DNA from: Methylobacterium isbiliense
GTDB taxonomy: Bacteria; Pseudomonadota; Alphaproteobacteria; Rhizobiales; Beijerinckiaceae
Reading direction: 5' to 3'
DNA: 64,000 nucleotides
Assembly: GCF_022179325.1 (NCBI RefSeq)
Contig: NZ_BPQQ01000018.1
Span: 170,486-234,485 of the forward strand
Shown here: in pieces, positions 17,992 to 26,904 of the stretch
Numbering within the stretch: position 1 is the stretch's first letter
Layout: each line of letters opens with the position of its first letter
Program-made: the position numbers and the translations under genes
Notes under the pieces: model-generated
Databases searched by the model: none
The model's input: only the letters and a program-made list of their open reading frames with translations
Told to the model about the DNA's origin: nothing

Positions 17992-18993
17992 ATGACGGGT
18001 GCGACACCTCGCGACCCATCCACCCTGGCCGCTACGACCCGGGACATGGCGCTTGTCCCCGCAGGCATGTTCCGGATGGGCTCCGACCGGCATTACCCCG
18101 AGGAGGCGCCCGCGCACCGAGTCGGCGTCGACGGCTTCTGGATCGATCGCACGCCGGTCACCAACGCGCAGTTTCGCGCCTTCGTGCGGGCCACCGGCCA
18201 CGTGACGGTGGCGGAGCGCAAGCCCTGTGCGGCGGATTATCCTGGCGCGCTGCCGCACCTGCTGGAAGCCGGGTCCCTGGTGTTCAAGTCGCCCAAGGAA
18301 CCCGTCGACCTGCGCGACTTCGGCGCGTGGTGGCGCTTCCGGCTCGGCGCCAGCTGGCGTCGCCCGCTCGGCCCCGGCTCCTCCATCGCCGGGCTCGACG
18401 AGCACCCGGTGGTGCATGTCGCCTACGCGGACGCCGAGGCCTACGCGGCCTGGGCCGGCAAGGCGCTGCCGACCGAGGCCGAATGGGAGTTCGCGGCCCG
18501 TGGCGGCCTCGATGGGGCGGAGTTCGCCTGGGGTGACGAACTCACGCCGGGTGGGCGGCACATGGCCAACACCTGGCAGGGCGCCTTCCCGCACCAGAAC
18601 CTCGCCGCGGACGGCTACGAGCGCACCTCCCCGGTCACGGCCTTCCCGCCGAACGGCTACGGCCTGCACGACATGATCGGCAACGTCTGGGAGTGGACGA
18701 GCGACTTCTTCGCTCCGCGGCATCCTGCCGACGCGCCCAAGGCCTGCTGCATCCCGCGGAACCCGCGTGGCGGCCGGGAGGACGGCAGCTACGACCCGGC
18801 CCAGCCGGCGATCCGCATCCCCCGCCGGGTGATCAAGGGCGGCTCGCACCTGTGCGCGCCGAACTACTGCCGCCGCTACCGGCCGGCCGCGCGCCATCCG
18901 CACCCGGTCGACACCTCCACCAGCCATCTCGGCTTCAGGTGCGTGGTCCGCCCTTCGGCTGCGACCGGGGGCGGGATAACCGTCTCCGCCTGA
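17992..18993 (+). CDS. Formylglycine-generating enzyme (sulfatase-modifying factor)
   Basis: A 333-residue SUMF1/FGE-family protein. It contains GMFRMGSDRHYPEEAPAH near the start, DGFWIDRTPVTNAQF, PTEAEWEFAARGG, DMIGNVWEWTSDFF, and the catalytic KGGSHLCAPNYCRRYRPAAR with Cys288 and Cys293 in the CxxxxC spacing of true FGEs. It oxidises the CxAxR cysteine of the neighbouring sulfatase to formylglycine using oxygen and copper. No signal peptide is visible, which fits modification before Tat export. GAGGAG lies six bases before the ATG. Confidence 0.9.
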   Translation: MTGATPRDPSTLAATTRDMALVPAGMFRMGSDRHYPEEAPAHRVGVDGFWIDRTPVTNAQFRAFVRATGHVTVAERKPCAADYPGALPHLLEAGSLVFKSPKEPVDLRDFGAWWRFRLGASWRRPLGPGSSIAGLDEHPVVHVAYADAEAYAAWAGKALPTEAEWEFAARGGLDGAEFAWGDELTPGGRHMANTWQGAFPHQNLAADGYERTSPVTAFPPNGYGLHDMIGNVWEWTSDFFAPRHPADAPKACCIPRNPRGGREDGSYDPAQPAIRIPRRVIKGGSHLCAPNYCRRYRPAARHPHPVDTSTSHLGFRCVVRPSAATGGGITVSA

Positions 18994-19008
18994 TCAAGGC
19001 GGAGACGG
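18980..19008 (+). terminator. Hairpin over the FGE stop codon
   Basis: CCGTCTCCGCCT, a five-base loop and AGGCGGAGACGG form a perfect 12-bp stem-loop that includes the TGA stop (18991-18993). There is no T-run after it, so it is a hairpin terminator or mRNA 3' protector rather than a classical intrinsic terminator. It probably closes the sulfatase operon. Confidence 0.5.
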
Positions 19009-19185
19009 ATCAGCAAGCCCGCGCGGTGGAGCCCAAGGCTCCCCACGCCTGAGCGAAGCCCACATCCGCCATCCCGAAGGGATCAAGCGGATGCGGCATG
19101 ACAGGGCGAGCCGGACGAAGGTCCCGAGGTGGGTCGCCAGCAGCCTTTGGAATGGTCAAGCTGATTGGGTTCAGAACCCGGAGCA

Positions 19186-19275
19186 TTGTTCGGCGAAGAG
19201 GCACTGGTTCGTCGAAGATAAGGCGGAGCAATCGAAGACCTGAAGCGGGATCCGAGGGCAGCGTGATCGGATCCT
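19186..19275 (+). repeat. Dispersed intergenic repeat, copy A
   Basis: About 90 bases that align with the elements at 46903-46969 and, inverted, 52729-52815. Shared blocks are GGTTCGTCGAAGATAAGGC, a GAAGACCTGAAGC stretch and a terminal GGATCCGA. The last part can fold (GGATCCGA with TCGGATCC). It lies in the 393-base gap between the FGE gene and the double-glycine peptide gene, which otherwise holds no gene I can see. Confidence 0.55.
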
Positions 19276-19386
19276 GTGCTGGACTCGCTCGAGTGTGATC
19301 CGGATCACGGTTCGGGCGCGCCGGATCGGCGAGCCTGTGAGGCGACGGGACGCCCGGTCCCGCCGGTTCCACGGGAGAAAGCCCCC

Positions 19387-19566
19387 ATGACCAGCACCGA
19401 CCCGGTCGCCGCCCGCGACCTCGATCCGCAGCCGACCGACACCCCCGACGTCCTGTCGGACGACGCGCTCGACGATGTGGCGGGTGGCGTCTACCGCCAC
19501 GTCCGCTCCGTCGCGATCTCGGCGGAGGGCAAGAACACGCAGCTCTGGGTGACCACCGCCACCTGA
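19387..19566 (+). CDS. Small peptide with double-glycine leader (RiPP/bacteriocin-like)
   Basis: A 59-residue protein. Residues 20-34 read PDVLSDDALDDVAGG, the LSDxELxxVAGG leader pattern of peptides processed by C39 peptidase/ABC exporters (Nif11-like, lanthipeptide class II and microcin-like leaders). Cleavage would release a 25-residue tail, VYRHVRSVAISAEGKNTQLW plus VTTAT, with no cysteine but several Ser/Thr. GGGAGAAAG is six bases before the ATG. No modification enzyme or C39 exporter is adjacent, so it is an orphan precursor or a non-RiPP protein with a similar motif. Confidence 0.6.
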   Translation: MTSTDPVAARDLDPQPTDTPDVLSDDALDDVAGGVYRHVRSVAISAEGKNTQLWVTTAT

Positions 19567-19577
19567 TCCGGAGCGCC

Positions 19578-20687
19578 TCAGGCCGGGGGGCGATATCCGG
19601 GAAGGGGCGGGCGCCCCTGCGGCGAGGCGGTCAGGATCATCATCATCTCGCCGACGTTCTCGGGCGTGATCAGGCCGACGAGCCGGCCGAAGCCGTCGGT
19701 GACGCCCACCGCCGGCAGGCGGCTCTCCTGCATCAGGCGCAGCGCATCCTCCAGGGGCTGGCGGTCGCGCAGGGTCGGGATGTCGGCCCGCATCACCTCC
19801 AGCACCGGCGCGTCGGGGCCGCGCTCGCGCAGTGCCCGGATCATGTCATCGCGGGTGAGCACCCCGCGCAGGCGGCCGGCGCCGTCCACCACCGGGAATT
19901 CGTGCTGCGTCGTGGCGATCAGACCCTGCACCGCATCCTCGACCCGGCTGTTCGGTCCTAGGCTGTCGAAGCGGGTGATCATCGCGTCGCCCGCGAGCAG
20001 CCCGCGGGAGACCTGCCGCATCTGCACGGCATGCGCCTCGGAGGCCGCGCCGAGATAGACGAAGAAGGCGATGAAGATCAGGAGCGGGTTGCCGCCCACG
20101 AGTCCGAGCAGGCCGAGCCCGAAGGCGACCGCCTGCCCGACGCCCGCGGCGATCTGGGTGCCGCGGGCATAGCCGAGCCGGTGGGCCAGAACGGCGCGCA
20201 GCACCCGTCCCCCGTCCATCGGGAAGGCCGGGATCAGGTTGAACACGACGAGGAAGAGGTTGACCCAGAGCAGGCGCTCGAACAGGCCGATGCCGGGATT
20301 GTCGACCTCCATGCCGGGCTTCAGCCCGCCCAGCAGCAGAAACAGCCCAGCCGCGATGGCCACGTTCACGGCCGGCCCGGCGAGCGCGATGACGAGTTCC
20401 TGGCGCGGATCCTCGGGGATGCGCTCCAGCCGGGCGACGCCGCCGATCGGCAGGAGGGTGATGTCGGGCGTCCGCACCCCGTAGCGCCGCGCCGCGAAGA
20501 CGTGGCCGAACTCGTGCAGGAGCACGCAGAGGAACAGGAGCACGATGTAGAGGACGCTCTGGAGCGCGCTCTCCTGCCCGCCCCTGGCGTAGGCGGCCGC
20601 CCCGATCCAGGCCAGGAACAGCAGGAAGGTGATGTGGACCCGGATCACCGTGCCCTTCACGGTGCCGAGCGGCAGCGACCAGCCCAT
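19578..20687 (-). CDS. Site-2 protease (M50) with CBS pair
   Basis: A 369-residue intramembrane metalloprotease. Zinc motif HEFGH is at residues 58-62 inside a membrane helix, with the third ligand in NLIPAFPMDGGRVL (Asp156). About six membrane segments fill residues 15-215. Two CBS domains occupy about 235-355, and probably sense adenine nucleotides. This is the M50B/CBS architecture seen in many bacteria; the substrate is unknown. It lies 71 bases downstream of pssA on the same strand, and converges with the small double-glycine gene (11 bases apart). Confidence 0.85.
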   Translation of the reverse strand: MGWSLPLGTVKGTVIRVHITFLLFLAWIGAAAYARGGQESALQSVLYIVLLFLCVLLHEFGHVFAARRYGVRTPDITLLPIGGVARLERIPEDPRQELVIALAGPAVNVAIAAGLFLLLGGLKPGMEVDNPGIGLFERLLWVNLFLVVFNLIPAFPMDGGRVLRAVLAHRLGYARGTQIAAGVGQAVAFGLGLLGLVGGNPLLIFIAFFVYLGAASEAHAVQMRQVSRGLLAGDAMITRFDSLGPNSRVEDAVQGLIATTQHEFPVVDGAGRLRGVLTRDDMIRALRERGPDAPVLEVMRADIPTLRDRQPLEDALRLMQESRLPAVGVTDGFGRLVGLITPENVGEMMMILTASPQGRPPLPGYRPPA

Positions 20688-20758
20688 GTCTCACCCTCAC
20701 GCCATTCCGGGACCCCGCGTCCCTGAAAGTCCCGCGCCGGCGCCTGTGTTCCCCCGCG

Positions 20759-21604
20759 TCACGCCGCGGGCGGTGTGCCTCGCATCGCGGCCTCCGTGGC
20801 CTCGGCCTTGAGGCGGCGGCGGTACTGGTTGGCGCCGAACGGGATCGCGCACAGGTAGGCGATGCTGATCACCGCCAGCGTCTCGAACGGGAAGCTGATG
20901 ATCAGCCCGAAGCCCGCCACCGTGACGACGAAGATCGGCAGCACGTATTCCCGCGGCACCCGCTTGCCAATGGTCTTGCCCGCATAGGTCGGCACCGTCG
21001 AGATGACGAGGATCGCCAGCACCAGGAGGTAGGCCAAGGCCGCGGGTGCGAGCGCCGGGCCGAAGCCGATCCCGAGGAAGTGCAGGTAGAGCGGCAGGAG
21101 CGCGGTGAGCGCGCCGGCCGGCGCCGGCATGCCGACGAAATAGTCCTTCTTCCATTCCGGCCGGTCGGGATCGTCCAGCATCACGTTGAAGCGCGCGAGG
21201 CGCAGCGCCATCGCGATGGCGAAGATCAGCGCCACGATCCAGCCGAGCGACTTCAGGTGGTGGAGCGTGAAGGCGTACAGGATCAGGGCCGGGGCGCAGC
21301 CGAAATTCACGAAATCGGCCAGCGAATCGAGCTCCGCCCCGAAGCGCGAGGTGCCCTTGAGCAGGCGCGCCACCCGCCCGTCGATACCGTCGAGCACCGC
21401 CGCCACCACGATGGCGATGACCGCGGGCTCGAACCGGCCCTCGAAGGCGAGGCGCACGGCGGTGAGCCCGAGGCAGACCGCCATCAGGGTGATCATGTTG
21501 GGGATGATCATCCGCACCGGGATCGGCTTGAAGCGCCGCGTGCGGGGTTCGTTGGCGCGGGGCTCACTGGGCTCGGGCGCGAAGGGCGGAAAGAGATCGT
21601 CCAT
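20759..21604 (-). CDS. pssA: CDP-diacylglycerol--serine O-phosphatidyltransferase
   Basis: A 281-residue polytopic membrane enzyme making phosphatidylserine from CDP-diacylglycerol and serine. The CDP-alcohol phosphotransferase motif is intact: DGIDGRVARLLKG followed by FGAELDSLADF. Hydrophobic helices and PNMITLMAVCLGL near the N-terminus match alphaproteobacterial type II PssA. The chosen ATG (21604) places the motif at the usual distance from the N-terminus. The psd start lies upstream on the same strand, 19 bases away, so the two steps of phosphatidylethanolamine synthesis are encoded in one operon. Confidence 0.92.
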   Translation of the reverse strand: MDDLFPPFAPEPSEPRANEPRTRRFKPIPVRMIIPNMITLMAVCLGLTAVRLAFEGRFEPAVIAIVVAAVLDGIDGRVARLLKGTSRFGAELDSLADFVNFGCAPALILYAFTLHHLKSLGWIVALIFAIAMALRLARFNVMLDDPDRPEWKKDYFVGMPAPAGALTALLPLYLHFLGIGFGPALAPAALAYLLVLAILVISTVPTYAGKTIGKRVPREYVLPIFVVTVAGFGLIISFPFETLAVISIAYLCAIPFGANQYRRRLKAEATEAAMRGTPPAA

Positions 21605-21623
21605 GGGGCGGGCTCCCGCGGAG

Positions 21624-22337
21624 TCAGATCCGACGGAACTGGCGCACGGGGCCGCCGGCGCGCAGGTCCGCCAGCACGGTCTCGCCCGCCACCGCCTTCT
21701 GGCCGAGCCCGACCAGCACCCGGGCATCCGCCGGCAGGTAGACGTCCACGCGCGAGCCGAAGCGGATCAGGCCGAAGCGGTCGCCGACCGTGAGGCTCTC
21801 GCCCGCCTTGACCCAGTCGACGATGCGCCGGGCCACGAGGCCGGCGATCTGCACCACGCCGATGCGCAGGGTCTCTCCCCCGCGCGTCGTCGTGATGACG
21901 AGGCCGTTGCGCTCGTTGTCCTCGCTCGCCTTGTCGAGTTCGGCGTTGAGAAAGAGGCCGGGCGTGTAGTGGATCTGCTCGATGCGGCCCGTCACCGGCA
22001 CGCGGTTCACGTGGCAGTCGAACACGTTCATGAACACCGAGATGCGCAGCATCGGCTCGGCCGGCAGGTCGAGTTCCAGCGGCGGCAGCACGGTGCTGAT
22101 GAGGTTGACGCGCCCGTCCGCGGGCGAGATCACGAGGCCGTCGCCCACCGGCACGACCCGCTCGGGATCGCGGAAGAAGTAGCAGACCCACAGCGTGAGC
22201 AGGAAGAAGATCCAGCCGAGCGCCTGCACGAAGCTGCCGGCCAGCACGGTCAGCACGATGCCGATCGCGATGAAGGGATAGCCCTCCTTGTGGATCGGCA
22301 CGAGGACGCGGCGCATCGTCTCGAAGAGGTCGGTCAT
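21624..22337 (-). CDS. psd: Phosphatidylserine decarboxylase proenzyme
   Basis: A 237-residue short (archaeal/rhizobial-type) Psd converting phosphatidylserine to phosphatidylethanolamine. Two N-terminal membrane helices (about 20-56) lead into [32 protein letters not shown] and [12 protein letters not shown]. Ser195 in FGSR is the expected self-cleavage and pyruvoyl site. It is followed by pssA after 19 bases. The upstream ABC exporter ends 218 bases before; that gap is G+C-rich with no gene. Confidence 0.92.
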   Translation of the reverse strand: MTDLFETMRRVLVPIHKEGYPFIAIGIVLTVLAGSFVQALGWIFFLLTLWVCYFFRDPERVVPVGDGLVISPADGRVNLISTVLPPLELDLPAEPMLRISVFMNVFDCHVNRVPVTGRIEQIHYTPGLFLNAELDKASEDNERNGLVITTTRGGETLRIGVVQIAGLVARRIVDWVKAGESLTVGDRFGLIRFGSRVDVYLPADARVLVGLGQKAVAGETVLADLRAGGPVRQFRRI

Positions 22338-22555
22338 GGGGCCTCAAGCACTCCGGCAGGCGCGGTCTGGCGCCCGCCGATGGCAGGCGCGGGCGCCGAC
22401 GTCAATCGGCGGGTCCGCTCACGGCCGTCCGCAGGGGCATCGGGCCGCGGCCGGACCCGGCCCGCGGCGGGCGCATCGCGCGATCCCGCCCTTGGTTGGG
22501 GCAGCGCCTCGGGCCCGGCGCCGGGGGCGGTGATCGCGGCCCGTCCCCGTGCCGG

Positions 22556-24502
22556 TCACCCCACCGAGGCGGGCTCCGGCGCCTTGGCGGGCGGGGGCGG
22601 GATCTCGCCCGGGTCGAGGCGCACGCGCAGGCTCTCGCCCTCGCTCGATTCCGCGCGCTGCAGCGCCTCGCGCGCCGCATCCGCCTCGCGCTGGCGGTTC
22701 CACATCGCCGCGTAGACGCCGCCGCGGGCGAGCAGCATGGCGTGGTCGCCGCGCTCCACGATCACGCCCTTGTCGAGCACGATGATCTCGTCGGCGCCCA
22801 CCACCGTCGAGAGCCGGTGGGCGATGACGAGGGTGGTGCGGCCCCGGCTCACCCGGTCGAGGGCGTCCTGGATCTCGCGCTCGGTGAAGGAATCGAGGGC
22901 CGAGGTCGCCTCGTCGAGGACGAGGATCGGCGGCCCCTTCAGGATGGTGCGGGCGATGGCCACGCGCTGCTTCTCGCCGCCCGAGAGCTTGAGCCCGCGC
23001 TCGCCCACCGGGGTGTCGTAGCCCTCCGGCAGGCCGGCGATGAAGCGGTCGATCTGGGCGAGGGTTGCCGCCTCGCGCAGCTCCGCCTCGCTCGCCTCCC
23101 AGCGGCCGTAGCGGATATTGTAGCCGATCGTGTCGTTGAACAGCACCGTGTCCTGCGGGACCATGCCGATGGCGGCGCGCAGCGATTCCTGCGTGACCGC
23201 GGCGATGTCCTGGCCGTCGATGAGAATGCGCCCGCCCTGCGGCTCGTAGAAGCGGAAGAGCAGGCGCGAGATGGTGGATTTGCCCGCCCCCGAGGGACCC
23301 ACCACCGCGACCGTGCGGCCGGCCGGCACCTCGAAGCTCACGCCCTTCAGGATCGGCCGCTCCGGCACGTAGGCGAAGCGCACGTCCTCGAAGCGCACCA
23401 CCCCCGCACCCACCGCGAGCGGGGCGGCGCCGGGCCGGTCCGCGATCTCCGGGTTGCGGTGGAGGATGCGGAACATGTCGTCGATGTCGATCAGCGCCTG
23501 CTTGATCTCCCGGTAGATCATGCCCATGAAGTTGAGCGGCATCGAGAGCTGCACCAGCATCGTGTTGACGAGCACGAAGCCGCCGATCGTGGTCCGTCCG
23601 GCCATAATGTCGCGCGCCGCGAGCCACATCACGACGGTCATGCCGGCCGTGAAGATCACCGCCTGCCCCGCGTTCAGCACCGCGAGCGAGACGTAGGTCT
23701 GCGTCGAGGATTTTTCGTACTTTGCCATCGACTGGTCGTAGCGGCTGGTCTCGCGGGCTTCCGCGCCGAAGTACTTGACCGTCTCGTAGTTCAGGAGCGA
23801 GTCGACCGCCTTGGTGTTGGCGTCGGTGTCCGAGTCGTTCATCCGCTTGCGGATGGCGATCCGCCACTCGGTCGCCTTGTAGGTGAAGCCGAGATAGGCC
23901 GCGACCATGACCAGCACGACCACGGAGTAGATGAGGTCGAACTCGTAGGCGAGCACGCCCAGCACCAGCAGGAACTCGACGATGGTCGGCACCAGCGTCA
24001 GCACCATCAGGCGCGACAGTTCCTCGATGCCGTTGCGCCCGCGCTCCAGCACGCGGGTGAGCCCGCCGGTCTTGCGCTCCAGGTGGAAGCGCAGGGAGAG
24101 GCGGTGCATGTGCGTGAAGGTCTGGAGCGCGAGGCGGCGCACCGCGTGCATCGCCACCTTGGCGAACAGCCCGTCCCGCACCTGCGTCAGCAGCGCCATC
24201 GCCACGCGCGAGAGCCCGTAGAGGCCGATGAGCAGCGTCGGCGCCGCCCACAGGCCGGTGGGCAGCCCGCCCTCCTTGGCGCCGCCCGTCACCGCCACCA
24301 GGGCGTCGGTGGCCCACTTGAAGGTGAAGGGCGTCACCATCGTGACGAGCTTGGCCACGAGCAGCAGGCCGAAGGCCGCGAAGACCCGCCGCTGCAGGTC
24401 GGGCCGGCCGTGCGGCCAGAGGTAGGGCCAGAGCCGCTGGTAGGTGCCGACGAGGCCGGGCCGCTCGGAGGGCTCGGCCTCCGGAGAGGTGCTGTGCGTC
24501 AC
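22556..24502 (-). CDS. Atm1/HMT1-like ABC exporter (fused membrane and ATPase domains)
   Basis: A 648-residue half-transporter. Six membrane helices (about 40-330) are followed by an ATPase with Walker A VVGPSGAGKST, signature KLSGGEKQRVAIAR and Walker B ILVLDEATSALD. The ERKTGGLTRVLERGRNGIEE segment and YNIRYGR are typical of the Atm1/heavy-metal branch, which exports glutathione-linked sulfur or metal compounds. Substrate is therefore inferred. It starts with GTG at 24502, preceded by AAAGG. No ATG lies between there and the first membrane helix. Confidence 0.85.
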   Translation of the reverse strand: MTHSTSPEAEPSERPGLVGTYQRLWPYLWPHGRPDLQRRVFAAFGLLLVAKLVTMVTPFTFKWATDALVAVTGGAKEGGLPTGLWAAPTLLIGLYGLSRVAMALLTQVRDGLFAKVAMHAVRRLALQTFTHMHRLSLRFHLERKTGGLTRVLERGRNGIEELSRLMVLTLVPTIVEFLLVLGVLAYEFDLIYSVVVLVMVAAYLGFTYKATEWRIAIRKRMNDSDTDANTKAVDSLLNYETVKYFGAEARETSRYDQSMAKYEKSSTQTYVSLAVLNAGQAVIFTAGMTVVMWLAARDIMAGRTTIGGFVLVNTMLVQLSMPLNFMGMIYREIKQALIDIDDMFRILHRNPEIADRPGAAPLAVGAGVVRFEDVRFAYVPERPILKGVSFEVPAGRTVAVVGPSGAGKSTISRLLFRFYEPQGGRILIDGQDIAAVTQESLRAAIGMVPQDTVLFNDTIGYNIRYGRWEASEAELREAATLAQIDRFIAGLPEGYDTPVGERGLKLSGGEKQRVAIARTILKGPPILVLDEATSALDSFTEREIQDALDRVSRGRTTLVIAHRLSTVVGADEIIVLDKGVIVERGDHAMLLARGGVYAAMWNRQREADAAREALQRAESSEGESLRVRLDPGEIPPPPAKAPEPASVG

Positions 24503-24650
24503 GATCGGGCCTTTGAGGAGACGAAGAGCCCCGCATATAGGCCCGATCGGAGACGGCTGCACCCGCCTGGGCCGCAGGTCTCCCGGCCGCGTTGCGGGGG
24601 CCTGGAACACGCGCGGGCGGCGGGCTGTTTCCGCCTCCCGGAGGTGACCC

Positions 24651-25568
24651 GTGGACGACGAGACCGCGAGAGCGGCGGCCCTGCCGCTGGAGGAGCGCCC
24701 GCTGCGCGTGCTGGTCGTGGCGGGCTCGGCCCGCCGGGTCGACGGCTGTCCGGGGCTCGACGGCAAGGCCCGGGCCTTGATGCACCGGATGCTCGGGCGG
24801 CTGCCCGCCGGCTGGCAGGTGGACCACGCCGACATCGGCAACGAGCACGGCAAGCCCAAGATCCAGGGCTGCAACGGCTGCGTCGGCTCCTCGATGGCGC
24901 TCTGCGTCTGGCCCTGCAACTGCTACGGGCCGAACAGCGACCACCAGCCGGACCTGATGTGGGACCTGAAGCTCTACCCGCGGCTCGCCCGCGCGGATGC
25001 CTGGGCGTTCATCGGGCCGGTGTGGTGGTACGGGCCGAGCACGAACCTGAAGGCGCTGTTCGACCGCCTCGTCTGCATGAGCGGCGGCAACCCGCGCCCG
25101 GACCTGATCGACAAGAAGAGCACCCTGAAGGCGCAGGCCCTGGAGAAGTCGCCGCTCTGGCGCGACCTGACGCGCAACCACCTGGAGGGCCGCACCGCCG
25201 CCTTCTTCTGCTACGGCAACGCGGGCGGGAACGAACTCGACGCGGACGGCCGCCCGCGCATCCTGGCGCACAAGGCGTGGTTCGACCCCGGGCAGGAGCC
25301 CTACGGCGGAGACGAGCGCCTCGCCTACCAGGGGCTGGTCTGGCAGTGCCGCTACAGCGGCATCGAGGTGCCGGACACCCTCTGGCGCCACGTCCCCCTC
25401 GGCCTCGGCCGCGCCTACGCGGACGATCAGGCCGACGACATGGTGCGCGAGACCGATGCCATGGCGCGGTTCGACGCCTGGGTGGACGCCTTCGCGGCCC
25501 ACGTGGCGCAGAAGGGCGCCGTGCCGGGCACGACGGAAGCGGAGCGGGGGGCGCAGGCGACGGCCTGA
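24651..25568 (+). CDS. Flavodoxin-like NAD(P)H-dependent FMN oxidoreductase
   Basis: A 305-residue protein with the flavodoxin fold: RVLVVAGSARRVDG at the N-terminus is the FMN phosphate loop, and FIGPVWWYGPSTNLKALFDR is the second flavin loop. Several cysteines (GCNGCVG, CVWPCNCYG) in between may bind metal or act as redox thiols. The substrate is unknown. It starts with GTG at 24651 behind an excellent ribosome site (GGAGGTGA). It is divergent from the ABC exporter and convergent with flbT (4 bases between stops). Confidence 0.8.
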   Translation: MDDETARAAALPLEERPLRVLVVAGSARRVDGCPGLDGKARALMHRMLGRLPAGWQVDHADIGNEHGKPKIQGCNGCVGSSMALCVWPCNCYGPNSDHQPDLMWDLKLYPRLARADAWAFIGPVWWYGPSTNLKALFDRLVCMSGGNPRPDLIDKKSTLKAQALEKSPLWRDLTRNHLEGRTAAFFCYGNAGGNELDADGRPRILAHKAWFDPGQEPYGGDERLAYQGLVWQCRYSGIEVPDTLWRHVPLGLGRAYADDQADDMVRETDAMARFDAWVDAFAAHVAQKGAVPGTTEAERGAQATA

Positions 25569-25572
25569 GCCG

Positions 25573-25968
25573 TCACGCCGCGCTCGACGTCGCGCGGTCG
25601 GCCCGGATCAGCTTGCGCAGCTGCGCCATCGCGCTCTGGAGGCGGTCCCGCTCCACCAGCTGCAGGACGGGCTTGAGCGCCTCGCGCTGGTCCGCGGCGA
25701 GGCCCGCCTCCAGGCCCTGGCGCAGGGCGTCGTGCCAGTAGCTGCGCCGCTCGGGTTCGATCAGCATCTGCTGGATGCAGTAATAGAGCTGTTCGAGCGG
25801 CGTGCGCACGGCCTCCGGCTCGATCAGGTGGCTCGGCATCAGCAGCACGTCGGCCGCGTGGATCTCGACGGTGACGGAGTCGCTCGCGCGCATCAGCGCA
25901 CCGTTGAGGAAGAAGCGTGCGCCGCGCTTGATGAAGGCCCGCATCGGCGAGGGTCCCGGCCTCTTCAT
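25573..25968 (-). CDS. flbT: Flagellum biosynthesis repressor FlbT
   Basis: A 131-residue FlbT-like protein. GARFFLNGALMRASDSVTVE, VLLMPSHLIEPEAVRTPLEQ and LYYCIQQMLIEPE are the conserved FlbT segments. In Caulobacter and relatives FlbT binds the 5' end of flagellin mRNA and lowers its stability and translation. No flagellar gene is adjacent, which is unusual because flbT commonly sits beside flaF and flagellin genes. The start is uncertain: ATG 25968 and ATG 25944 are both possible and neither has a strong ribosome site. Confidence 0.75.
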   Translation of the reverse strand: MKRPGPSPMRAFIKRGARFFLNGALMRASDSVTVEIHAADVLLMPSHLIEPEAVRTPLEQLYYCIQQMLIEPERRSYWHDALRQGLEAGLAADQREALKPVLQLVERDRLQSAMAQLRKLIRADRATSSAA

Positions 25969-26063
25969 GGGTGTCGCGTGCTCCGTCGGGCGTGCGGCGG
26001 TCTCGCACGCCTGCCTTGCCTCAGCCTGACCTGCTCTGCCGTCGCCTGTCGACCGCTTATCGC

Positions 26064-26819
26064 TCAGCGCGGGGCGGGGAAGAACACCGCGAAGGATTCG
26101 TCGCAGACCCGGTCGAGATGCCGCCGGCCCTCCGCATAGGCCGCCATGTCCGGGGTGAGGCGGCCGAAGACGGGGCTTGCGCCCTCGGGCACGAGGGCGA
26201 GCGGGCAGGCGGCGGGGGTGAGCTGCGCGCCGCGGCCGGCATGCAGGGTGGTGAGCAGGCCGTAGAGCTCGCCCCGGATCGTCGGGCGGCCCAGCATGGC
26301 GAGGCGCACCTGCCCCTGCCAGTTGGTGACGAGGTAGATCGTCCCCGAGAGATGCGGCACCGAGACGTCGCCGGTCTGCGAGAAGGGGGCGTCGATCCGC
26401 TCGGCCTCGCGGAAGACCAGCCGGTCGCGCCCCGCATCCCACAGGATCTCGGTGCGGTAGGCGAAGATCGCCGCCGGGTCGCCGAAGGAGGGGCGCAGCG
26501 TGAGATAGCGTCCTTCCAGCCACGCCACCCCCTCGCGCGAGTAGGAGCCAAGATGCTCCGGCGCGGGGCGCGGGCCGTCCGGCGCGGCGCGGGGGGCGGT
26601 CCCGCGCAGGCTCACGCCGAGGGCCTCCTCCAGGCGCACCAGCGTGGCGAGCGTGAAAGGCCGGCGGCCGGCGAGCGCCTTCTCCAGGGTCGAGAGGCTG
26701 ATCCGCGCCGCGTCGGCGAGCCCCTGCCGGGACAGGCGCTGGCGCGCCAGCGCCTCGCGCACCGCGCGGGCGACCTCGCGGCTCTCGCCCTCCGACAATT
26801 CGGCGTCGCTCGCGCCCAT
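26064..26819 (-). CDS. XRE-family transcriptional regulator
   Basis: A 251-residue protein with an N-terminal helix-turn-helix (about residues 15-65: ALARQRLSRQGLADAARISL followed by a recognition helix ending EKALAG). The remaining 180 residues contain mostly beta-type segments such as VSVPHLSGTIYLVTNW, suggesting a ligand-binding domain. I do not recognise the ligand. It is transcribed in the same direction as flbT and lies downstream of the Ior gene. The ATG at 26819 follows a G-rich stretch; an earlier ATG at 26873 is possible. Confidence 0.75.
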   Translation of the reverse strand: MGASDAELSEGESREVARAVREALARQRLSRQGLADAARISLSTLEKALAGRRPFTLATLVRLEEALGVSLRGTAPRAAPDGPRPAPEHLGSYSREGVAWLEGRYLTLRPSFGDPAAIFAYRTEILWDAGRDRLVFREAERIDAPFSQTGDVSVPHLSGTIYLVTNWQGQVRLAMLGRPTIRGELYGLLTTLHAGRGAQLTPAACPLALVPEGASPVFGRLTPDMAAYAEGRRHLDRVCDESFAVFFPAPR

Positions 26820-26904
26820 CCCGCCCGCCCGGTCGATCCGGACAGATCCGCACGAAACCGCACAGCTTGGCAAGCGGCCGGGCGCGGTTGCGCTGTTGAC
26901 GCGG

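Noticed and set aside
22419-25502. Minus-strand frame of about 1000 codons across the ABC exporter and flavin reductase
   Set aside because: It overlaps the exporter in another frame with arginine/alanine-rich sequence and no conserved motif.
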